Source of the DNA: JANXQE01 sp035651635
GTDB taxonomy: Bacteria > Verrucomicrobiota > Verrucomicrobiia > Limisphaerales > UBA8199
Direction: 5' to 3'
DNA: 8,288 nt
NCBI GenBank assembly: GCA_035651635.1
Contig: DASRFK010000193.1
Span: 1-8,288 of the forward strand
A model generated the notes under the pieces. That model was not told where the DNA came from, did no database searches, and was given only the letters and a program-made list of their open reading frames with translations. Numbering within the stretch: the first letter of the stretch is position 1; the number at the start of each line of letters is the position of its first letter. A program made the translations under genes and the position numbers. Below, piece by piece: positions 1-6,971 of this stretch.

Positions 1-12
1 TTATTCTGAATC

Positions 13-513
13 ATGTGCGCGGAGAATCTCAACGCCCGCCAGCCTTTGGAAGCCGTGCCGCCGCCGCTCCACACCCCGGGGCCGCCCTTGTTGGTATTTC
101 ACATTAATGACAGCACCGACGATCAGGTGCTCTTCCAGGCGGCTTGCAAGCAGGCCAACGTCCCTTTCCAGTGGCATGTTGCGGAATCAGCTCAACGCGG
201 CATTTCCTACCTCACCAGTTTGCTGACCCTCAGCCAGACTCAATCCGTTCGGTGGCCTGATCTGGTCGTGCTGGCTATGCTGATGCCGGGAGACAGCGGC
301 CTGAAGGTTCTCGAATTTATCCGCGGCACCCCCAAGCTCAGGCCGCTGCCGGTCATCGTTTTGACCGGCCATCCCTCGGCTGAGCTCCATGAAGCCGCGT
401 TAAAACTCGGCGCCAACGCCTTCTACGAAAAACCATCGGAGTTTGCGCAACTGGTTCAACTCGTGGCCACGCTTTACCAAATCTGGACCACCGCGCGCCG
501 GCCCCAGCTCTGA
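13..513 (+). CDS. Single-domain response regulator receiver, phospho-acceptor Asp missing
   Basis: A 166-aa protein with one CheY/Rcp1-like receiver domain (about residues 25-155) and no output domain. Receiver landmarks are visible: the acidic pair position is N32-D33 in HINDSTDD, the switch Thr is T118 in VIVLTGHP, and the conserved Lys-Pro is K140-P141 in YEKP. The hydrophobic strand that normally ends in the phosphorylated Asp reads LVVLAMLMPGDSG, so the acceptor position is A88 (codon GCT, 274-276) while the following M-P-G is kept. It is therefore predicted not to be phosphorylated in the normal way and may act as a constitutive or protein-binding pseudo-receiver. That role is inference. 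The length suits a stand-alone receiver with a Pro-rich N-terminal tail of about 24 residues. The ATG at 13 lies close to the window edge and has no clear ribosome site, so the true start or an upstream kinase partner cannot be judged. Confidence 0.88.
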   Translation: MCAENLNARQPLEAVPPPLHTPGPPLLVFHINDSTDDQVLFQAACKQANVPFQWHVAESAQRGISYLTSLLTLSQTQSVRWPDLVVLAMLMPGDSGLKVLEFIRGTPKLRPLPVIVLTGHPSAELHEAALKLGANAFYEKPSEFAQLVQLVATLYQIWTTARRPQL

Positions 514-574
514 GGGCCCCGGCAAAAACAAGTACTCGTTTGGAGGCGTTATCCTAACAGCATGGTCGCGGTTT

Positions 575-630
575 AAATCCGAAATCCGAAGGCCGAAACT
601 CGAAAGAAGGCCGAAACCCGAAGCCCGAAA
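575..630 (+). repeat. Heptamer array, AAATCCG-like (forward copy)
   Basis: Seven 7-bp units follow the pattern AARNCCG or a close variant: AAATCCG (575-581), AAATCCG (582-588), AAGGCCG (589-595), AAACTCG (596-602), a 4-nt broken unit (603-606), then AAGGCCG, AAACCCG and AAGCCCG (607-627), followed by AAA. The units vary only at internal positions and keep the AA start and CG end. The same family occurs inverted at 758-812 and as a short copy at 7143-7162. Confidence 0.85.
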
Positions 631-757
631 AAGGACCAGCCCGTGCAGCCCCTTAGATTTGGGTTCCAGTGGGCCGCAAGCAGCAAGGAGACGCCACAAG
701 AGTTCGATGGAAACCGCAGCGATCCCGTCCAATTTTTGCACCTCTTGTGCTTTTTCG

Positions 758-812
758 CGGCTTTCTGATTCGGATTTCGGCGGTCGGCCTTCGGATTTCG
801 AGTTTCGGATTT
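758..812 (-). repeat. Heptamer array, AAATCCG-like (inverted copy)
   Basis: Read on the minus strand from 812, the units are AAATCCG, AAACTCG, AAATCCG, AAGGCCG, ACCGCCG and AAATCCG (six units, 812-771). A 6-nt degenerate unit and AAAGCCG (764-758) follow. It is the inverse of the array at 575-630 and shares the 14-mer AAATCCG-AAGGCCG with it, so a transcript through the region could pair the two arms across a loop of about 130 nt. The pairing is imperfect because the unit order differs. Confidence 0.8.
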
Positions 813-932
813 GGCGAGAGGAGAAGCTAGGTATCCAGGCTAAGCCCCCGGACCAAAACCGCTGCTCTCGCCGCTCCAAGAGATTGGACTCCGGGGCCGA
901 AATGAGCTACATGAGGACAATTCATTTTCTTC

Positions 933-2882
933 ATGAGTAAGGGCCACCCACGCTCCTCGCGCGGCAGATACCGCCGCTTCGTCCAGGATTACAAGCTCGG
1001 CCGCCTCGACCTGGTCAACGAGCAGGACGGTGATCCCCGGCGCGGAGGAACGCCCGCGGCAGCGGACCAAACCGAGCCGGACAAAAAGTCCCGTGCCAGC
1101 AAACGGCGCCAATACCTGCGCGAGTACCTGCGGTGGCTCTGGCCGCAGCGTTATGGGGTTGGCGCCGTCTTTATCCTGGCCTTGTTGGCGGGCGGCCTGG
1201 AAATGGCCCAGCCGCTTTTCATGCGGTTCATCGTGGATCGGGTGCTCTTGCGGGCGGGGTTGGACGTGAGCAGCCGGTTATGGCGGCTTGAAGGCGCGGG
1301 AGCCATTTTCCTGGCGGTCATCATCATCTCAAATCTGATTGGCGCCTCGAAAGACTACCGTCAACGTTTGCTTAATTCGCGGGTCATGCTGTCGTTGCGG
1401 CGCGCTCTCTTTCAGCGCCTGTTGCACCTGCCCTTGCCAAAGCTCTGGGACATGAAAACCGGCGGGATTCTCTCCCGCATCAGCGGTGACGTGGACACTA
1501 CCACGGGTCTGCTTCAGCTGGCCATCGTGTCGCCGTCCGTATCGCTGATCCGGCTGCTGATCGCCGTATCGGTATTATTCACGTTGAATTGGCGGCTGGC
1601 TCTCACCGCCCTGGCAATCATTCCGGGAGTCATGCTCGTCAGCTTCACCGTCGCCCGGCGCGTGCGCCCGATTTACCGTTCGATCCGCAAAGACGCCGAA
1701 CGGATCGACGGACGTGTGGGCGAAACATTCTCCGGCATTCGGGTCGTGCGCGCGTTTCGTGGCGAAGCCAGGGAATTGCTGGATTTTTTGCGAGGCCGGC
1801 ACACGGTGCTGCGCAAAGAGCTCTTCGCGCAACGGCGGGAACTGGTGCTCTGGACCTCGTGGAGCCTGTTGTTGGGGATCGTCAACGTGCTGATCGTATG
1901 GTATGGCGGCTATCTCAACATCAAGGCCAAGGCCTCGATTGGCGACATCATGGCCTTTCAATGGTACACCTTCCTGCTCCTCAACCCGGTCTGGCAGATC
2001 GTGAATTCCTTTTCCGAGCTGCAACGTTCCCTGGCCGCCATGGAGCGAGTCTTTGAAGTCCTCGACATGCCCGGAGACAAACCCGACCGGCCCAATGCGG
2101 CCACCGCTCCGCGCCGGGTCGAGGAGTTGCGCTTCGAAAATGTCGAATTCGAATACCGGGCCGGCCGGCCGGTAATCAGTGATTTTAGCGTGTCAGTCCC
2201 GGGCGGTTCGGTGGTGGCATTGGTCGGCCGCAGTGGCGCCGGAAAGACCACCATCACCGATCTCGTCGCCCGGTTTCACGATCCCACCCGCGGCCGGATT
2301 CTGCTGAATGGCGTGGACCTGCGCGATTTTCGATTGCGCAGCTACCGCAGATTGCTCGCTATCGTGCAACAGGACGTTTTTCTCTTTGACGGTTCGGTTC
2401 GCGACAACATCGCCTATGGACGAGCTCAAGCCACCGATGCTGAAATACTCGATGCGGCGCGGCGGGCCAACGCGCACGAATTTATTGAGAAATTGCCCGA
2501 AGGATACGACACCTTTATCGGCGAACGCGGGGTGAAGCTTTCCGGCGGCCAATGCCAGCGGCTCGCCATCGCCCGGGCGCTGCTGGCGTCTCCGCAGATC
2601 CTGATTCTGGATGAGGCCACCAGCAACCTCGATACCGAGAGCGAACAATTGATTCAGGCATCGATGGCGGCGTTGCTCGCGGGGCGCACTACTTTTGTCA
2701 TTGCTCATCGCCTCTCCACCGTCCGGCGGGCCGACCTGATTTTGCTCATGGAAGACGGGCGCATCCTCGAACAAGGAACCCACGCCGAACTCATGCAGGC
2801 CCGCGGCCAATACCACAGCATGGTGCTGCGTCAAATGGAGCAGGCCCAGCAAGCGCCCGAAGAACAATGGCAGTTGAGCTAA
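933..2882 (+). CDS. MsbA-type ABC exporter, fused permease and ATPase
   Basis: A 649-aa half-transporter expected to dimerise in the inner membrane and drive ATP-dependent export of a lipid, drug or other hydrophobic compound; the substrate cannot be read from sequence. A charged, Arg-rich N-terminal tail (about 1-70) precedes the membrane domain. Six hydrophobic segments lie near residues 74-92, 121-138, 203-220, 222-240, 308-326 and 338-356. The nucleotide-binding domain (about 395-640) has every canonical motif: Walker A GRSGAGKT (432-439), Q-loop Q480, signature LSGGQ (536-540), Walker B ILILDE with D560 and E561, and H-loop H592 in IAHRLS. It looks catalytically intact and full length. 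The tail of about 65 residues before the first helix is longer than in typical MsbA, and an internal start is possible. The ATG at 933 is chosen as the first in frame. The gene converges with the hydrolase at 3066-5387 and stands alone, with no partner half-transporter in view. Confidence 0.95.
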   Translation: MSKGHPRSSRGRYRRFVQDYKLGRLDLVNEQDGDPRRGGTPAAADQTEPDKKSRASKRRQYLREYLRWLWPQRYGVGAVFILALLAGGLEMAQPLFMRFIVDRVLLRAGLDVSSRLWRLEGAGAIFLAVIIISNLIGASKDYRQRLLNSRVMLSLRRALFQRLLHLPLPKLWDMKTGGILSRISGDVDTTTGLLQLAIVSPSVSLIRLLIAVSVLFTLNWRLALTALAIIPGVMLVSFTVARRVRPIYRSIRKDAERIDGRVGETFSGIRVVRAFRGEARELLDFLRGRHTVLRKELFAQRRELVLWTSWSLLLGIVNVLIVWYGGYLNIKAKASIGDIMAFQWYTFLLLNPVWQIVNSFSELQRSLAAMERVFEVLDMPGDKPDRPNAATAPRRVEELRFENVEFEYRAGRPVISDFSVSVPGGSVVALVGRSGAGKTTITDLVARFHDPTRGRILLNGVDLRDFRLRSYRRLLAIVQQDVFLFDGSVRDNIAYGRAQATDAEILDAARRANAHEFIEKLPEGYDTFIGERGVKLSGGQCQRLAIARALLASPQILILDEATSNLDTESEQLIQASMAALLAGRTTFVIAHRLSTVRRADLILLMEDGRILEQGTHAELMQARGQYHSMVLRQMEQAQQAPEEQWQLS

Positions 2883-2891
2883 GCGTACCGA

Positions 2892-2906
2892 CCCGCGACA
2901 AGCGGG
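2892..2906 (+). terminator. Weak hairpin after the ABC exporter gene
   Basis: CCCGC (2892-2896) and GCGGG (2902-2906) form a perfect 5-bp GC stem with a 5-nt loop, starting 10 nt past the exporter stop codon. No T-run follows; the next bases are GT-rich. It could slow or end transcription, or it could be chance in GC-rich DNA. Confidence 0.25.
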
Positions 2907-2921
2907 ACGGGTTGGGTTGGA

Positions 2922-2994
2922 AGTTACAAGTTACAGGTTACAAGTTACAGGTTACAAGTTACAGGTTACAGGTTACAGGTTACAGGTTACAGGT
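2922..2994 (+). repeat. Heptamer tandem array, RGTTACA x10
   Basis: Ten perfect 7-bp units run without interruption from 2922 to 2991, plus a partial GGT. Only the first base varies, in the order A, A, G, A, G, A, G, G, G, G. The left half alternates like an expanded 14-bp dimer (AGTTACA+GGTTACA), whereas the right half is a pure GGTTACA run. It lies in the spacer between two convergent genes, 39 nt after the exporter stop codon. Such arrays usually change length by replication slippage. Confidence 0.95.
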
Positions 2995-3003
2995 GGTGCC
3001 TTG

Positions 3004-3038
3004 CTCGCCACTAGTCACCCGCCACTCGCCACTTCTCC
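3004..3038 (+). repeat. Heptamer array, CTCGCCA-like x5
   Basis: Five 7-bp units: CTCGCCA (3004-3010), CTAGTCA, CCCGCCA, CTCGCCA and a decayed CTTCTCC (3032-3038). It begins 9 nt after the RGTTACA array but has an unrelated sequence. The units fit a C-T-C-G-C-C-A consensus with one or two changes each. It is short and degenerate, so taken alone it would be unremarkable; the shared unit length with its neighbour gives it weight. Confidence 0.65.
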
Positions 3039-3065
3039 ATCTGCCGTAGCCCTGGCGGAGGCGGC

Positions 3066-5387
3066 CTAGCGCACCGGCCAGCGGAGATGTTCCTGCAGGA
3101 ATTCGAACGTTCCCACTCCGTGAATCTGGTGGGGTCCGACAAAGAACTCTATCCGACAGGAATCCGGCGGCAGGTGCAGCCGGGCTTCGTATAAATAGCG
3201 CGTCTTGGCGAATTCGTAGGCAACGGTTTCATCCGGCGCCACGCCATCGAGATGGCCGCGTTCGACCATAAACGGGCGGGGCGCGATCAATGCCGCCATC
3301 TCCGAGTAGTTGAACGTGCTCCCTAAATCCCACTCGAAGATTTCGTATTCCCCCATTCCGACGTAACTGTAGGGGCTGCGAGTGGAGGCATTTTTCCACA
3401 CCCAATCGTTGAAATCTCCCGAACAGATCGACAGGCAATAGTTGGTCACGAGCGGCGGGATGCGCATCGCCGATTTGCCGCCGTAGCTCAGGCCATAAAA
3501 GGCGATCCGTTGTGGGTCGACAAACGGTAATGTCTTGAGCCAATCGCTGATCTGTTGATGTTGCGGCACCATGATTGAAAAGAGCGTTTTGCCCAGGGGA
3601 TTGGCTTTGCGCTGCAACACACGGAACCGATCGTGGAAGATGTACAGGTTTTGCGGAGCGAACGTGACGAAACCGCGTTCCGCCAGCCGAGCCGAGAACG
3701 CCGCATAGTACTGCGACCCTGCCTCCCCGATGGTGTCTTGAGGCCTTCCCTCGAGGCCGTGCTGGCATACGACAACCGGCCGCTTTTCGCCCGGCTTTAG
3801 ATCTTTCGGCACGAGCAAAAGTCCGTAGGCGATCACGTCAGGAAAAACATCCAGAACGACTTCGTACCCGATCCATTTCTCCCGATCGTACGCTCGGCGC
3901 GACCGTGGCTTGGCCTCAAGCAGGGACTGTTCAAATTTGCCAATGACTTCATCGGCGAAAAACTGGCGGTACGGCTCGACGGTTCGTTGAAAGCTTCCCG
4001 ACGAGGTGGTATCGAGGCCTTTCATGAACTCAGCCCGAACATAGGGGCTTTCCAGCAACAACTGCTGATTGAAGCGGTCCAGCTCGGCCACCTGTCGAGC
4101 CTGCCGGGCCCGGGCGTCGGGTCGATGGTCCAGTTTACCGATTGGGCCGGGCGCTGGCGCCAGAGCTGCGTGAGGGTCGAGCGTGCGCAGAAATTTCTCC
4201 AAAGCGACCGCCCCAATGCCGGGCTCGTCGCGGTTGTTAACCAACTCGATGGACGAGTCCGTTCCCGGGCTGTGGCAAAGCTCGCGAGCGCGTTGCACTT
4301 CTGCCTGAACTTCCTCCAGACCGGGCGTGGTTACGATGCCGGGCGCTCCGCCGCCTTCACCTGAATATTGCGCCTCCGGGGCCACGCTGGCTTCGATAAC
4401 GAGACGATTCGGATAAACCAGGCTGGCTAGCTCGGCATCGCCGAACTGGTCGAGCAGGCCGAACACGTTGCGATCGATGGGTTGACGCCACACACTGCGC
4501 CGATCCGAGAAGTAGCCGCTGACGCACGCCGCCCGCAGCCGCGGATCCAGCGCGGCGGAATACAAGGCGAGCATGCCTCCGTCCCCCCACCCGAGCACAC
4601 CGATGGGCGCGTTGGTGCCACAATCCGCTTCCAGCCAATCGACCAGGGCCAGAACTTTTTGGACTTCGTAGCCAATCAGGTGGCGTCCCAGTTCGAAGGC
4701 TGGGCGGTACAGAAATTCACGCGTGGTCAGGCGCGCCCGGCCATTGCGCGATTCCATGGCCCGGTCAATGATCGTTGGGATAAGGACGCGGCAGCCACTC
4801 TCAGCAAGCCGGCGCGCGTACTGCCTTTGTTCGGGCAGACCCTCTTGCAGGCCGGCGAGTTCTTCCGGCGTTTGCGTTGGGTCAGGTATGGCGATGACCT
4901 GTGGCGAACCTTTGCCATTGCGAGGCTGGAGCAGCAAACCTTCGCCCTGCACGCCTTCGAAGACCGGCCAGCGAATCGACAACACGTCGTACTTGTCAGC
5001 CCGATAAATCAAGGCCGGCTCATCGAGAGTGGCGACGAGGTCAGGCGCTTTGAAACCGATTCGCCGGTCACGCACTCCGGCCATATGCGCCAGGCGCGCG
5101 CGATTGGTCGCCACTGAGGCGGTATAGCTTTGCGGAGAACTGAAATCCCGATGCCAGTGTCGCGCCCGCCTTTCCTGAGAAAGTTCAAGTTCCCGCGACA
5201 AAAACCGGTCGACTCCGGCCACCAGGTTTGAAGCGATATCGCCCGACTCGGCCAGGGGCTGTGTGTTGGCCAGGCGCAGGCTCGGATCGAAAACAGACGC
5301 CGACGAATTGGTGGCCGGTTCGGCACCGGAACAGAAACCGGTCGCCAGCAGGAGAATCGCCGCGACCTGGCTCTGCAGCCGTCCCAC
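3066..5387 (-). CDS. Secreted tandem alpha/beta-hydrolase (dienelactone hydrolase / acetyl xylan esterase-like)
   Basis: From a GTG at 5387 this is a 773-aa protein with a signal peptide (hydrophobic VAAILLLATGF core, likely cleavage after CSGA, about residue 24). Two alpha/beta-hydrolase folds follow. The N-terminal one (about 140-400) has GWGDG where GxSxG is expected, so the nucleophile position is Gly268; no His-Gly oxyanion motif or catalytic His is evident, so it looks inactive. The C-terminal one (about 535-773) keeps HG in VVVCQHGLEG, the nucleophile Ser634 in GLSYGG, Asp714 (or Asp719) in GHLDGVAPDE, and His753/His756 in GPHQIH. It probably cleaves an ester in the periplasm or outside the cell; the substrate is unknown. 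The frame stays open upstream to an ATG at 5636 (856 aa), but that extension is Arg/Pro-rich and runs through a palindromic spacer element, so it is rejected. No clear ribosome site precedes the GTG. It is divergent from the esterase at 5673. Confidence 0.85.
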   Translation of the reverse strand: MGRLQSQVAAILLLATGFCSGAEPATNSSASVFDPSLRLANTQPLAESGDIASNLVAGVDRFLSRELELSQERRARHWHRDFSSPQSYTASVATNRARLAHMAGVRDRRIGFKAPDLVATLDEPALIYRADKYDVLSIRWPVFEGVQGEGLLLQPRNGKGSPQVIAIPDPTQTPEELAGLQEGLPEQRQYARRLAESGCRVLIPTIIDRAMESRNGRARLTTREFLYRPAFELGRHLIGYEVQKVLALVDWLEADCGTNAPIGVLGWGDGGMLALYSAALDPRLRAACVSGYFSDRRSVWRQPIDRNVFGLLDQFGDAELASLVYPNRLVIEASVAPEAQYSGEGGGAPGIVTTPGLEEVQAEVQRARELCHSPGTDSSIELVNNRDEPGIGAVALEKFLRTLDPHAALAPAPGPIGKLDHRPDARARQARQVAELDRFNQQLLLESPYVRAEFMKGLDTTSSGSFQRTVEPYRQFFADEVIGKFEQSLLEAKPRSRRAYDREKWIGYEVVLDVFPDVIAYGLLLVPKDLKPGEKRPVVVCQHGLEGRPQDTIGEAGSQYYAAFSARLAERGFVTFAPQNLYIFHDRFRVLQRKANPLGKTLFSIMVPQHQQISDWLKTLPFVDPQRIAFYGLSYGGKSAMRIPPLVTNYCLSICSGDFNDWVWKNASTRSPYSYVGMGEYEIFEWDLGSTFNYSEMAALIAPRPFMVERGHLDGVAPDETVAYEFAKTRYLYEARLHLPPDSCRIEFFVGPHQIHGVGTFEFLQEHLRWPVR

Positions 5388-5672
5388 GCGCGAAAAAGGC
5401 GGTTTGGCCGACGGTCGCCGCGTGTTTTGCGGCGCAGTGTCGCGGAGAGCTTCTCGGTTTCGTGCGGGCAGCGGGACCAATTGCCCATCTCCCCGCTGGT
5501 CCCTCGCGGGGCGAGGGACAAAGATAGGGCGCGCACCGATGGTGGAAAGACCTTCGCCCGCTTCTCCCCGCGAAGAGGGGACCGGGTAGAGGAGGCCTTT
5601 CGATTTCCGGCTCACGGGTGGGATGAAAAGTTTCACAATTTGAAAATTTATCTGACCGGCTTAACATCGGAA
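5388..5672. other. Divergent spacer with palindromic repeat element
   Basis: This 285-bp region lies between the divergent starts of the tandem hydrolase and the esterase, so it should hold promoters for both, although none is convincing. It has two overlapping perfect hairpins that exclude each other. CCCCGC (5491-5496) pairs with GCGGGG (5506-5511), and GTCCCTCGC (5499-5507) pairs with GCGAGGGAC (5511-5519). A further TCCCC/GGGGA stem spans 5565-5581. Frames are open through the region on both strands, but the peptides are Arg/Pro-rich and unlike any domain. It resembles the CCCTC/GAGGG palindromic elements scattered through many environmental genomes (from memory). Confidence 0.55.
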
Positions 5673-6686
5673 ATGCTGAAAAATAAACCCACGATGGAAC
5701 GCATTGTCATAGCTTTTGTGCTGCTATTCGCTGGTCATCTTTATGGTGTTGGTGAAGATGCCTTTTACAAGCTGAGCCCTGATTCGCTGCCGCAGGATGG
5801 CGTTCCCAAAGGCGAGTTGCGGGGTCCCTTTACCCTGCCAAGCCAGGCTTTTCCGGGAACGCAACACACCTATTGGGTCTATGTGCCGGCCCAATACGAC
5901 AGCAATCAACCCGCGGCGCTGATGATCTTTAATGACGGCCAGGCGATGATCGCGACCAACGGAGACGTCCGCGCGCCTAACGTGCTGGACAATCTGATCT
6001 GGCGCCGGGAAATCCCGGTGACGATCACCGTGTTTATTAATCCCGGGCGGACACCCGAGCAGCCCGAACCCAACCCGCGCGAATGGGGCGATCGCACCAC
6101 CAACCGGCCTGAAGAGTATAACCGGCTCAACGACAAATACGCCCGGGTGATCGTCGACGAGCTCATGCCGGTCTTACGCAAGGAGTACAACCTTTCGACC
6201 GATCCCGATATGCACGCCATCGCCGGCACCAGTTCCGGCGCGATTGCGGCTTTCACTGTGGCCTGGGAACGACCCGATCAGTTTCACAAAGTGATCAGCA
6301 TTGTGGGCAGTTTCGTCAACCTGCGCGGCGGCGATGTCTATCCTGAAAAAATCCTGGCGAGTGAACGCAAACCGATCCGCGTCTTTTTGGTGGACGGCGT
6401 CAACGACAACCGGGCCTTGCGCGGCGACAGATATGACCCGACCCGCGATTGGCATTACCAGAATGTCCGGCTAATGGAGGCGCTGACGAAAAAGGGGTAT
6501 GACGTCAATTACACATGGGGTATCGGGTTGCATGGGCAAAAACAGGGCGGCGCCATACTGCCTGAAATGATGCGCTGGCTTTGGAGGGATTATCCCCGTT
6601 CATACGATGCCCATGATCTGGTCGAACGGTCATTCCGCGGTCCGGCCACGAACAATCCCGCACCCTCGAGCAGGGAAGCCCATTGA
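5673..6686 (+). CDS. Secreted esterase, enterochelin esterase / esterase D-like alpha/beta-hydrolase
   Basis: A 337-aa protein from the ATG at 5673; an in-frame ATG at 5694 would give 330 aa. The N-terminus is basic, then hydrophobic (IVIAFVLLFAG), consistent with a signal peptide and a periplasmic or secreted location. The fold matches the esterase family that includes Fes/IroE and feruloyl or acetyl esterases: TYWVYVPAQYD near the start, the nucleophile elbow AGTSSGA with Ser187, the acid region VFLVDGVND with Asp241 or Asp245, and His287 in GLHGQKQGG, followed by the typical LPEMMRWLWRDYP end. The triad looks complete, so an active serine ester hydrolase is expected; the substrate is unknown. 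Siderophore cleavage is only one option, and there are no iron-uptake genes nearby. The frame is open upstream to 5427, but that part is palindromic spacer. A GGA lies too close before 5673 to settle the start. The stop codon lies inside a heptamer array. Confidence 0.88.
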   Translation: MLKNKPTMERIVIAFVLLFAGHLYGVGEDAFYKLSPDSLPQDGVPKGELRGPFTLPSQAFPGTQHTYWVYVPAQYDSNQPAALMIFNDGQAMIATNGDVRAPNVLDNLIWRREIPVTITVFINPGRTPEQPEPNPREWGDRTTNRPEEYNRLNDKYARVIVDELMPVLRKEYNLSTDPDMHAIAGTSSGAIAAFTVAWERPDQFHKVISIVGSFVNLRGGDVYPEKILASERKPIRVFLVDGVNDNRALRGDRYDPTRDWHYQNVRLMEALTKKGYDVNYTWGIGLHGQKQGGAILPEMMRWLWRDYPRSYDAHDLVERSFRGPATNNPAPSSREAH

Positions 6687-6712
6687 GAATTGAGCATCGA
6701 GAATTGAGCATT
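6682..6712 (+). repeat. Heptamer array, ATTGAGA/ATTGAGC x4
   Basis: Four 7-bp units: ATTGAGA (6682-6688), ATTGAGC (6689-6695), ATCGAGA (6696-6702) and ATTGAGC (6703-6709), plus ATT. The first unit begins inside the final His codon of the esterase gene and supplies its TGA stop (6684-6686). The array has therefore reached, or been recruited as, the end of the coding sequence. Confidence 0.8.
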
Positions 6713-6971
6713 TTTCAGGAAGCCGGTAGGGACGAGTTTGAGGTCATGGGTCCAGGCGCGTGTAGCGCGCAGGACGGGGATGAAGGATGGGAGTCGAAGG
6801 TGACGTTGCCAAGATGCTCGCGAGGCGGGGAGCCGTTGCTAACGGCTTGGCAGGCAGTCCGCAAACTGTTGAAACAGTTGCCAGGTCGAAAGCGCATATT
6901 GCACCGGGCTAACGCCGCGGTGATAATGAGAGGCCTGGTGTGCTGTGGAATATCCGGGCCAGGGTAATTCT
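6687..6971. other. Non-coding spacer with a cluster of hairpins
   Basis: There is no recognisable gene. A 94-aa frame (6683-6967) starts inside the heptamer array and looks like a chance reading. Several perfect inverted repeats are packed together: GCGCG/CGCGC (6756-6770), the palindrome CTCGCGAG (6817-6824), AGCCGTT/AACGGCT with a 3-nt loop (6831-6847), and AACTGTT/AACAGTT (6864-6879). TGCCAAG (6807-6813) can also pair with CTTGGCA (6846-6852), and TGGCA (6848-6852) with TGCCA (6879-6883). This suggests a structured RNA or a REP-like or decayed mobile element; the sequence alone does not decide. Confidence 0.5.

Larger units (their letters stand above)
514..932. other. Non-coding spacer holding two opposed heptamer arrays
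   Basis: This 419-bp stretch separates the receiver gene from the ABC exporter gene. Reading frames cross it on both strands, but their peptides are Arg/Lys/Ser/Pro-rich low-complexity products of the repeats and match no recognisable family. It contains the AAATCCG-type arrays at 575-630 and 758-812, listed separately. I see no tRNA and no convincing sigma-70 promoter. A purine-rich GAGGA at 913-917 lies 15 nt before the exporter ATG, somewhat far for a standard ribosome site. Confidence 0.6.

Noticed and set aside
400..940. Long frames on both strands (400-879 minus, 443-940 plus)
   Set aside because: They overlap the receiver gene and the AAATCCG arrays, mirror each other, and give low-complexity Arg/Ser/Pro peptides.
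1575..2867. Several long minus-strand frames opposite the ABC exporter
   Set aside because: They are shadows of a well-supported coding gene in GC-rich DNA, with no recognisable domains.
2922..3038. CRISPR array
   Set aside because: The units are 7 bp and directly adjacent, with no spacers of 25-40 bp and no cas genes.
2867..3049. A 60-aa plus-strand frame with a repeating LQVTGYK peptide after the ABC exporter
   Set aside because: The peptide is produced by reading a 7-bp tandem repeat (three units make 7 codons). It overlaps the exporter's end in another frame and has no ribosome site or family.
5388..5636. An 83-residue N-terminal extension of the tandem hydrolase from the ATG at 5636
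   Set aside because: It is Arg/Pro-rich, passes through palindromic spacer DNA, and would bury the signal peptide that starts at the GTG at 5387.
5427..5672. An 82-residue N-terminal extension of the esterase from an ATG at 5427
   Set aside because: It overlaps the tandem hydrolase's non-coding leader and palindromes, and the signal peptide begins after 5673.
6807..6885. tRNA or tRNA-like cloverleaf
   Set aside because: The stems overlap one another, and there is no anticodon arm, T-loop GTTCRA or acceptor stem arrangement.
6683..6967. A 94-aa plus-strand frame
   Set aside because: It starts inside the ATTGAGM array, crosses a series of hairpins and matches no domain.
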